Assembly: GCA_903910005.1 (NCBI GenBank)
Contig: CAIVXW010000321.1
Location: forward strand, 1-9,794
Reading direction: 5' to 3'
DNA: 9,794 bases
From: an uncultured Methylococcaceae bacterium
GTDB taxonomy: Bacteria > Pseudomonadota > Gammaproteobacteria > Methylococcales > Methylococcaceae
Shown here: positions 1-4,981 of the stretch, piece by piece
Layout of the letters: each line of letters opens with the position of its first letter
Position numbering within the stretch: the first letter of the stretch is position 1
Made by a program: the position numbers and the translations under genes
Notes under the pieces: model-generated
Seen by the model: only the letters and a program-made list of their open reading frames with translations
Told to the model about the DNA's origin: nothing
The model's database searches: none

Positions 1-730
1 AATCCACCTGCTCGCCAATCTGGGCCACCATGGAAAAAGCCACCGTGCAGGCACTGCCGAACAGCAGGGCATCAAAATGGCGGGGATGCCCTGCCAGCCC
101 CTGAAACAGCAAGGCTTCGGTCAGGGTGTCGGGTTCGCGCAGAAGCACCGCCACAAAGGGGCTGATCATCAGCACCAGCCAGACAGGCTGGGTAAAAAGC
201 TGCAAGCGACTGATGGTGGTGACTCCGTAGGCCACCAGTGGAATCACGACCAGGGCACTGATGACATGCGCCCAGGCCAGGGTGATATCAAAATAAAGCA
301 CCAGAGCCAGCGACATGATCGAGGCTTCCAGGGCAAACAATACAAAGGTGAAGGTGGCGTAAATAAGCGAGGTGAGGGTGGAGCCTATATAGCCGAAGCC
401 AGCCCCTCGCGTCAGCAAATCCATGTCAATGCTGTAACGGGCCGCGTAATAACTGATGGGCAGCCCGCTACAAAACACGATGAAGCCTACCGTCAGTATG
501 GCAAAACAGGCATTGGCAAAGCCGTAGTGGATGGCCAGAAAGCCGCCGATGGCCTCCAGCATCAGAAAGGAAATGGAGCCAAAGGCGGTGTTGGCCACCC
601 GGAATTCCGACCATTTACGGAATGAACGCGGCGCGAACCGGAGGGCGTAATCCTCCATGGTTTCATCGGCGACCCAGGCGTTGTAGTCACGCCGCACGCC
701 GACAATGGTCTGCTGGCTGATAGGTTTCAT
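1..730 (-). CDS. NCS1 permease-like membrane protein, probable N-terminus of a transporter-type sensor kinase (partial)
   Basis: The gene reads leftward from an ATG at 730-728 and runs off the window edge after 243 codons with no stop. The protein begins MKPISQQTIVGVRRDYNAWV and continues with hydrophobic stretches at about residues 46-68, 71-95, 112-142, 150-170 and 178-197, so it is an integral inner-membrane protein. The stretches SYYAARYSIDMDLLTRGAGF and GYIGSTLTSLIYATFTFVLF look like the NCS1 (purine/cytosine permease) fold. From memory, the opening RRDYNAWVADETMEDYALRF followed by this NCS1-like core is typical of hybrid sensor histidine kinases that use a permease domain as input, sometimes encoded beside urt genes. 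No kinase motif can be seen, because that part would lie beyond base 1. A plain nucleobase/allantoin permease is the alternative. No good Shine-Dalgarno precedes the ATG, so the start is moderately certain. The membrane-protein call is strong; the sensor role is inferred. Confidence 0.8.
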   Translation of the reverse strand, partial: MKPISQQTIVGVRRDYNAWVADETMEDYALRFAPRSFRKWSEFRVANTAFGSISFLMLEAIGGFLAIHYGFANACFAILTVGFIVFCSGLPISYYAARYSIDMDLLTRGAGFGYIGSTLTSLIYATFTFVLFALEASIMSLALVLYFDITLAWAHVISALVVIPLVAYGVTTISRLQLFTQPVWLVLMISPFVAVLLREPDTLTEALLFQGLAGHPRHFDALLFGSACTVAFSMVAQIGEQVD

Positions 731-791
731 GAGGGGTTCGTCTTGAGGATATCGCCTGAGGGGCGGCAGGCTCTGAGCCTGGACGTCATCC

Positions 792-807
792 GGCAACGGG
801 TGGGCCG
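792..807 (-). promoter_or_regulatory. Possible sigma-54 (-24/-12) promoter for the NCS1-like gene
   Basis: Read on the minus strand, CGGCCCA-CCCG-TTGCC has the invariant GG and GC at the correct 12-nt phase and an intact TTGC. It departs from TGGCACG-N4-TTGCW at four positions. A transcript from here would start near 780 and leave about 50 nt before the ATG at 730. Nitrogen-scavenging genes in proteobacteria are often sigma-54 dependent, which makes it plausible, but the match is weak. Confidence 0.28.
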
Positions 808-825
808 TACCGGCTCACGGGTTTG

Positions 826-837
826 CCGTGATCACGG
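826..837. promoter_or_regulatory. 12-bp perfect palindrome CCGTGATCACGG, possible operator
   Basis: CCGTGATCACGG is its own reverse complement. It lies about 20 bp upstream (minus-strand sense) of the sigma-54-like element, where an activator or repressor might bind. The left half also pairs with CACGG at 816-820 to form a small hairpin (CACGG-gtttg-CCGTG), so it may instead belong to transcript-end structure. No specific regulator is recognised. Confidence 0.3.
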
Positions 838-844
838 ACTGAGA

Positions 845-881
845 CCCTCCCCGCCGGGGAGGGCCGCGCAACGTGCTGCGC
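845..881 (-). terminator. Two hairpins just after the lipoprotein stop codon
   Basis: Directly after the TAG at 884-882 there is a small stem, GCGCA/TGCGC (866-870 with 877-881, 6-nt loop). It is followed by a perfect 8-bp stem, CCCTCCCC/GGGGAGGG (845-852 with 856-863, 3-nt loop). The second is very GC-rich and stable but has no U-run after it. It may be an imperfect intrinsic terminator or a 3'-end protecting structure, separating the lipoprotein transcript from the NCS1-like gene downstream. Confidence 0.45.
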
Positions 882-1745
882 CTATTTTCGCTCGTAACCA
901 AATTCCAGAATGACGGGCGACCCCTGGTTGTGGATGATGATCTGCTTGCGGCCTTCATCGTCCTGCGTTTCGGTCTGGAGAGCCGGCTCAACGGGCCGGG
1001 TTGCTGATGGCCCGTGGGCCTGGGACTTGGGGGGGGCGACAGCCGGTCTGGCCTGGGTCGGTTGATCCGGCACGGTCGGCGCGGAGGGGGGGGCCGCCTG
1101 TGGTGGCAGCGGCTTTTTTCTGACTTCAATGCGGACTTCGGGTATCCAGGCGGGCGTGGCCGGGCTGGATTCTGCCCCGGATTGAGTCGCCTGGGCCGCT
1201 TGCCTGGGCCGCTTGATACGCAGGTCGCTTAACAGATTGAAACAGGCTGTTCCAATGTGGTTCACCCAAACCCCCAGTTTTGCACCGGCTTGGGCGGATG
1301 CGGCGGTCTTCAATACGTCTTCAGCCACGAAGCGGAGTGTTACCCGGGCAGATTGTTGGGCATTCGTGTTTGATTCCAGGCGACAGGTCACCGGCAACAC
1401 CTCCGCCCGCTGAAAGTCGGGGGATCTGGGATCGGAGTTGCCCACGCCAAAGGAGAAACCGGTGGGTGTACTTTGCCGATCAATCTGCCCGACACTCACC
1501 CACATCGAATGGGTGTAGCGGGTTTGGCTGTCGGCTGTACCGTCGATGGCATAGCCCCAACCGGCCAGATTGGCAGCCACCTGCGCGGCCAGTTTATCCA
1601 GGCTGGCGGTATCCAGATTGTCAGGTTCCAGGCGCAGGAGAATGGCACCGACCGACTCCGGGCGAGGCGGGGAACCTTCGGGTTTGAGGGCGGGAGTACA
1701 GGCCAGCAGGCTGACCAGCAGGGGAAGCAGGCAACTGAATCTCAT
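882..1745 (-). CDS. Proline-rich lipoprotein of unknown function
   Basis: This is a 287-residue protein with a lipoprotein signal: M-R-F, a hydrophobic run, then the lipobox L13-L14-A15-C16. It should therefore be lipidated at Cys16 and anchored in a membrane facing the periplasm. There are no Lol-avoidance Asp residues after the Cys (it continues TPALKPEG), so the outer membrane is likely. Residues ~17-185 look like a compact domain with two Cys (near CRLESN and GTACFN) that could form a disulfide. Next comes a disordered linker rich in Pro, Ala and Gln (~190-262). A short hydrophobic tail, QIIIHNQGSPVILEFGYERK, ends the protein and looks conserved enough to be a docking or strand-forming tail. 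I do not recognise the family. The gene is divergent from the porin and shares its 190-bp upstream region. Its Shine-Dalgarno is weak (CCGGAAACC). The coding call rests on the lipobox, length and amino-acid make-up. Confidence 0.8.
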   Translation of the reverse strand: MRFSCLLPLLVSLLACTPALKPEGSPPRPESVGAILLRLEPDNLDTASLDKLAAQVAANLAGWGYAIDGTADSQTRYTHSMWVSVGQIDRQSTPTGFSFGVGNSDPRSPDFQRAEVLPVTCRLESNTNAQQSARVTLRFVAEDVLKTAASAQAGAKLGVWVNHIGTACFNLLSDLRIKRPRQAAQATQSGAESSPATPAWIPEVRIEVRKKPLPPQAAPPSAPTVPDQPTQARPAVAPPKSQAHGPSATRPVEPALQTETQDDEGRKQIIIHNQGSPVILEFGYERK

Positions 1746-1765
1746 GAGGTGTTGGTTTCCGGCAA

Positions 1766-1781
1766 GACAGTGAAATCTGTC
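1766..1781. other. Small stem-loop in the lipoprotein 5' leader
   Basis: GACAG and CTGTC (1766-1770 and 1777-1781) form a 5-bp perfect inverted repeat with a 6-nt loop, about 20 bp upstream of the lipoprotein ATG. On the minus strand the loop is ATTTCA. It does not fit the A1/G4 hexaloop pattern of ANTAR targets. It is short enough to be chance. Confidence 0.25.
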
Positions 1782-1867
1782 AAAACATTCAGCAAGAATC
1801 AGACCCGAAAATACATCAAATCACTCTAAACCGAACCAAACACCCCCAAAATACGTCATCTGACTGA

Positions 1868-1897
1868 TTGGCGAACCCGCACCTGAAGCCATTTAAT
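1868..1897 (+). promoter_or_regulatory. Sigma-70-like promoter for the porin gene
   Basis: TTGGCG (1868-1873, 4/6 to the -35 consensus) and TTTAAT (1892-1897, 5/6 to the -10 consensus) are separated by 18 bp. Transcription would begin near 1904, leaving a ~30-nt leader. The leader contains the strong Shine-Dalgarno AGGGGG (1922-1927), 8 nt before the porin ATG. A sigma-54 match was looked for here and not found. Confidence 0.4.
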
Positions 1898-1905
1898 TCG
1901 GTCGT

Positions 1906-1913
1906 CTACGTAG
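1906..1913. promoter_or_regulatory. CTACGTAG palindrome at the predicted porin transcription start
   Basis: CTACGTAG is a perfect 8-bp palindrome located at the predicted start of the porin transcript, between the -10 and the ribosome binding site. It could be a half-site pair for a dimeric regulator such as a LuxR-type response regulator, but no identified factor can be assigned. It does not recur elsewhere in the window that I could see. Confidence 0.25.
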
Positions 1914-1935
1914 TTAAACCCAGGGGGAAATCCTT

Positions 1936-3168
1936 ATGCAGAAGACCGTATCCTTAACATTCGACCGAGCGGGTAACACCTTGGGCACGGCACTGGTCTC
2001 CGGTGCCCTCGTCGCTGCCGCAGCGGTTTACTCTCCGCTGTCAGAAGCCGGTGCCACGTTCAAGATCGACGACACCAAGTGGGTCAGCATCGGAGCCGGG
2101 CTCAGAACCAGCTTCTCGGCGAGCGAATCGGCAGCCAACGCTCAAAAGTGGTCAAATGACTTCAATCTCGACAATATCCGTCTGTACCTGAACGGACAAG
2201 TCCATAAATACTTCAAGCTTGAATTCAACACCGAATGCCAAACCTGTGGCAACGGTGGCGAAATGCGTATCCTGGATGTCATCGGCAAGGTGGAAGTGGA
2301 CCCCCTGTTCAACCTCTGGATGGGGCGCATGCTGGTACCGGCTGAACGCCGTGAAATGAACGGCCCGTTCTACAGTGCCGTATATGGCATTTACAGCAAG
2401 GGTACCCCGTTCGAGCCTTCCGACTATAACCTGACCATCCGCAACGACGGCACTTCAGCCGGTTCTTATGGCCGTGATGACGGTGCCACGTTCTGGGGTT
2501 CCGTGCTGGATGGCCATCTGCAATACGCAGTCGGCTTCTTCAGGGGTCTGCGTGGCGGTGCCAACAATGATGACAACATTCTCTACGCACAACGCTTTGC
2601 CTACAACTTCCTGGACGTGGAGAAGAACCCGGGCTACTACACCTCGGGCACTTACTACGGCAAGGGCGGCGACATCCTGACCGTAGGTGTTTCCAACCAG
2701 TATCAGGAAGACGGTGCCGGCACCGTCACCGACAAGGGCACGTTCCGGGGGACGGCAATAGACGTTCTGTTTGAAAAACCGCTGGCCGACATGGGTGTGG
2801 TCACGCTGAACGGCGAATACAAAAACTACGGTATCAGCGGTTACAGCATGGCTTCGCGCCTGGCGGGCGGCGGATTCTCCATGTTTGAGGGCGGTGCCTA
2901 CGATGTCAGTGCCATGTACCTCCTGCCTGACAAGGTCTGGGTCGGGCAATTCCAGCCCTACATTCGCTATGTGAATGTCGATCCTGTCCAGAGTGCCACC
3001 CGTGAAAACTACGAAGTCGGTCTCAACTACATCATCGACAGCCACAATGCCAAGGTCATGCTGATGTATGACTATGGCGATCTGGCAACCAAGGGTCTCA
3101 ACTACACTGCCACGGCATCGGGTAGTCGGGTTTCTTCGGTTCAGTTGGGCTTCCAGTTACAAATCTAG
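1936..3168 (+). CDS. Outer-membrane porin, FmdC-like (probable urea/short-chain amide porin)
   Basis: This 410-residue secreted beta-barrel protein starts at an ATG 8 nt after AGGGGG. The N-terminus has a Sec signal peptide with an Ala/Val-rich core (about residues 17-32) and likely cleavage near SEAGA (~37-40). The mature part opens FKIDDTKWVSIGAGLRTSFS, a first strand like that of phosphate-selective-porin-type (OprO/P-like) barrels. It continues with many alternating Tyr/Gly/aromatic strands, for example LDGHLQYAVGFFRGLRGG. Its last strand, VSSVQLGFQLQI, ends in Ile rather than the usual Phe. The pair of Cys near residue 100 (TECQTCGNGG) is a notable local feature. Its place 175 bp upstream of urtA recalls FmdC, the amide/urea porin of Methylophilus methylotrophus, so it probably lets urea cross the outer membrane. 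The barrel call is strong; the substrate is inferred from context only. Confidence 0.82.
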   Translation: MQKTVSLTFDRAGNTLGTALVSGALVAAAAVYSPLSEAGATFKIDDTKWVSIGAGLRTSFSASESAANAQKWSNDFNLDNIRLYLNGQVHKYFKLEFNTECQTCGNGGEMRILDVIGKVEVDPLFNLWMGRMLVPAERREMNGPFYSAVYGIYSKGTPFEPSDYNLTIRNDGTSAGSYGRDDGATFWGSVLDGHLQYAVGFFRGLRGGANNDDNILYAQRFAYNFLDVEKNPGYYTSGTYYGKGGDILTVGVSNQYQEDGAGTVTDKGTFRGTAIDVLFEKPLADMGVVTLNGEYKNYGISGYSMASRLAGGGFSMFEGGAYDVSAMYLLPDKVWVGQFQPYIRYVNVDPVQSATRENYEVGLNYIIDSHNAKVMLMYDYGDLATKGLNYTATASGSRVSSVQLGFQLQI

Positions 3169-3180
3169 GGATGATCCAGG

Positions 3181-3296
3181 GATGCCTGCTTCGCGACACC
3201 GCTGGCCAGGCATCACTGTTGCGTAAGGGAATCTCCTGACGGAGGTTTCCTGCAATCCCCGCTCCGGCTGCATGCCCTTCAGCAGAATGGCGTGCA
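3181..3296 (+). other. Structured porin-urtA intergenic leader with three candidate stem-loops
   Basis: Three inverted repeats follow one another in the 175-bp gap. GATGCCTG/CAGGCATC (3181-3188 with 3207-3214) is a perfect 8-bp stem with an 18-nt loop. GGAAtCTCC/GGAGgtTTCC (3228-3236 with 3241-3250) has a TGAC loop and a small internal mismatch. TGCATGCC/GGCGTGCA (3269-3276 with 3289-3296) is 8 bp with one wobble pair and a 12-nt loop. None is followed by a T-run, so classical termination is unlikely. mRNA processing, stabilisation of the porin message or antitermination control are possible. The loops do not match the ANTAR hexaloop rule. Confidence 0.4.
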
Positions 3297-3303
3297 GTCG
3301 GCA
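3288..3303 (+). promoter_or_regulatory. Possible sigma-54 promoter upstream of urtA
   Basis: TGGCGTG-CAGT-CGGCA keeps the GG and GC at the right spacing but lacks the TT of TTGC. A start near 3315 would give a ~30-nt leader to the urtA ATG at 3344. It overlaps the right arm of the third stem-loop in this gap, so only one of the two readings may be real. Nitrogen control of urt by NtrC/sigma-54 would fit the biology; the match is weak. Confidence 0.22.
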
Positions 3304-3343
3304 AATCTCCTGTCTTTCCTACACTTAATCGAGGATAGTATCC

Positions 3344-4648
3344 ATGACCGAATCACGTCTATCGTTTCCCGAAAAGCTGGCCAGTCTGGCCCTGGGGGTC
3401 GGCCTGTCGCTTCTGGCCGGTTCTGCACTGGCCGCAGAGGACACCATCAAGGTGGGCATCCTGCATTCGTTGTCAGGCACCATGGCCATCAGTGAAACCA
3501 CACTGAAAGACACCATGCTGATGCTGATTGACGAACAAAACAGGAAGGGTGGTCTGCTCGGCAAAAAACTGGAGCCCGTCGTGGTCGATCCCGCCTCCAA
3601 CTGGCCGCTGTTTGCCGAAAAAACCCGCGAACTCATCAGCAAGGACAAGGTTGCCGCCATCTTTGGCTGCTGGACATCGGTATCGCGTAAATCCGTGCTG
3701 CCGGTCGTCGAGGAACTGAACGGCCTGCTGTTCTATCCGGTGCAATATGAAGGTGAGGAATCCTCGAAAAACGTGTTTTACACCGGTGCCGCCCCCAACC
3801 AGCAGGCCATTCCGGCGGTGGACTACCTGATGAATGATCTCAAGGTCAAGCGTTGGGTACTGGCAGGCACAGATTACGTCTACCCCAGAACCACCAACAA
3901 AATTCTGGAAGCCTACCTGAAAGCCAAGGGCGTCAAGGAAAAGGACATCATGATCAATTACACGCCGTTCGGTCACTCAGACTGGCAGAGCATCGTGGCA
4001 GACATCAAGAAGTTCGGCTCTACCGGTAAAAAAGCCGCTGTGGTTTCAACCATCAACGGCGATGCCAACGTCCCCTTCTACAAGGAACTGGGCAACCAGG
4101 GCATTTCCGCCGAAAAAATTCCGGTGGTGGCGTTCTCGGTGGGTGAAGAAGAATTGTCCGGTGTGGATACCAAACCGCTGGTCGGCCATCTGGCTGCCTG
4201 GAACTACTTCATGAGTGTGGATACCCCGGAAAATGCGGCGTTCATCACCAAGTGGCAGCAGTTCACCAAAAACAGGCAGCGCGTCACCAACGACCCGATG
4301 GAAGCCCATTACGTTGGTTTCAACATGTGGGTCAAGGCGGTTGAAAAAGCCAAATCAACCGACACCGATGCCGTAGCCAAGGCCATCATTGGTACGGAAT
4401 TCCCCAACCTCACCGGCGGCACCTCAAAAATGCTGTCCAACCACCACATCAGCAAGCCCGTCCTGATTGGCGAAATCCAGGATGACGGCCAGTTCCAGGT
4501 AGTATGGCAAACCAAAAAACTGGTGGATGGCGATGCCTGGTCAGACTTCCTGCCGGAAAGCAAGCCCATCGTTGCTGACTGGACCCCGCCCATCAACTGC
4601 GGAAACTACAATACCAAAACCAAAAAATGTTCCGGTCAGACGTATTGA
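3344..4648 (+). CDS. urtA: Urea ABC transporter, periplasmic urea-binding protein
   Basis: UrtA is the periplasmic receptor that captures urea and hands it to UrtBC. This 434-residue protein has a Sec signal peptide (hydrophobic core ~12-25, cleavage after AGSALA near residue 30), then the two-lobed Leu/Ile/Val-binding-protein fold. Stretches typical of UrtA are VGILHSLSGTMAISETTLKD, AAIFGCWTSVSRKSVLPVVE, the FYPVQYEGEESSKNVFYTGA ligand-side segment and VAFSVGEEEL. The C-terminus contains the conserved CGNYNTKTKKC pair of Cys, expected to form a disulfide. The ATG at 3344 is preceded by GAGG at 3331-3334 (9-nt spacing). Length is normal. It is separated from urtB by 333 nt with a repeat element and hairpins, so it may be made in excess of the membrane subunits. 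An FmdD-type short-chain amide receptor is the nearest alternative, but urtBCDE and ureD downstream favour urea. Confidence 0.95.
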   Translation: MTESRLSFPEKLASLALGVGLSLLAGSALAAEDTIKVGILHSLSGTMAISETTLKDTMLMLIDEQNRKGGLLGKKLEPVVVDPASNWPLFAEKTRELISKDKVAAIFGCWTSVSRKSVLPVVEELNGLLFYPVQYEGEESSKNVFYTGAAPNQQAIPAVDYLMNDLKVKRWVLAGTDYVYPRTTNKILEAYLKAKGVKEKDIMINYTPFGHSDWQSIVADIKKFGSTGKKAAVVSTINGDANVPFYKELGNQGISAEKIPVVAFSVGEEELSGVDTKPLVGHLAAWNYFMSVDTPENAAFITKWQQFTKNRQRVTNDPMEAHYVGFNMWVKAVEKAKSTDTDAVAKAIIGTEFPNLTGGTSKMLSNHHISKPVLIGEIQDDGQFQVVWQTKKLVDGDAWSDFLPESKPIVADWTPPINCGNYNTKTKKCSGQTY

Positions 4649-4666
4649 CATCAGTTCGGGCCAGGG

Positions 4667-4806
4667 AAATGGCAAATGGTAGGTGGTGAATGGCGAGTGG
4701 TATGCCGGGAGCGCGGCTATCCTGGCGGCTCGTTGGAACCAGTGGCGAGTCAGTACCGCATACCAACCAGCAATCCATACCGCCCATTCGCCATTCGCCA
4801 TTCGCA
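4667..4806. repeat. Heptamer-rich inverted-repeat element between urtA and urtB
   Basis: A ~140-bp non-coding block begins 18 nt after the urtA stop. Its left side is five degenerate heptads on the GAATGGC theme: AAATGGC, AAATGGT, AGGTGGT, GAATGGC and GAGTGGT (4667-4701). Its right side carries the complementary theme, three perfect tandem CCATTCG units (4784-4804). Inside these, TGGTATGC (4698-4705) and GCATACCA (4758-4765) form an 8-bp inverted repeat around a 52-bp core. The octamer TGGCGAGT occurs directly repeated at 4691-4698 and 4743-4750. I recall similar heptamer strings as dispersed intergenic repeats in several proteobacteria, so a miniature mobile or REP-like element is likely. 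No target-site duplication is evident. Short open frames here are spurious. Confidence 0.6.
4784..4804 (+). repeat. Tandem repeat, three perfect copies of CCATTCG
   Basis: Three adjacent 7-bp units lie at 4784-4790, 4791-4797 and 4798-4804. They form the right end of the inverted-repeat element. Seven-base units in tandem invite slipped-strand copy-number change, harmless here since the array is intergenic. Confidence 0.8.
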
Positions 4807-4862
4807 TCTGCCCCCATGCCTTATCCCGAATTCACGTGATTGATATCGGGCTATGGATGGCC

Positions 4863-4928
4863 TCCGGGGACAGGGGTTTCCCGCCCCCCGGAACAGAACG
4901 GAACACCGTGAGGGCAGGAAGCCCTCAC
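4863..4928 (+). other. Two GC-rich stem-loops ahead of urtB
   Basis: TCCGGGG/CCCCGGA (4863-4869 with 4886-4892) is a perfect 7-bp stem, with AGGG/CCC pairing possible inside its loop. GTGAGGGC/GCCCTCAC (4908-4915 with 4921-4928) is a perfect 8-bp stem with an AGGAA loop. No T-run follows either one. In this position they could block 3' exonucleases and stabilise a urtA message, or slow transcription into urtBCDE, giving more receptor than permease. The rest of 4929-4981 holds nothing clear, and no convincing promoter was found. Confidence 0.45.
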
Positions 4929-4981
4929 CCCCCCGGGGCACTGTCACGTAACCCTACCTGGCCTGATTCGTTCAAGACACC

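Noticed and set aside
77..625. 182-codon open frame on the plus strand
   Set aside because: It is the complement of the NCS1-like gene; that minus-strand translation has membrane helices and family-like sequence, while this one is Gln/Gly/His-rich with no domain.
815..1129. 104-codon minus-strand frame rich in Pro and Arg
   Set aside because: It overlaps the lipoprotein gene in another frame and has only low-complexity sequence, with no signal or domain.
1866..1882. Sigma-54 promoter before the porin
   Set aside because: GG and GC are present, but 9 nt apart instead of 12, so the phase is wrong.
3181..3296. ANTAR-type antitermination leader before urtA
   Set aside because: The expected pair of small hairpins with six-base loops carrying A at position 1 and G at position 4 is not present; loop sizes are 18, 4 and 12.
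4784..4804. CRISPR-like array
   Set aside because: The units are 7 bp and directly adjacent, with no spacers, and no cas genes are present. It is a simple tandem repeat.
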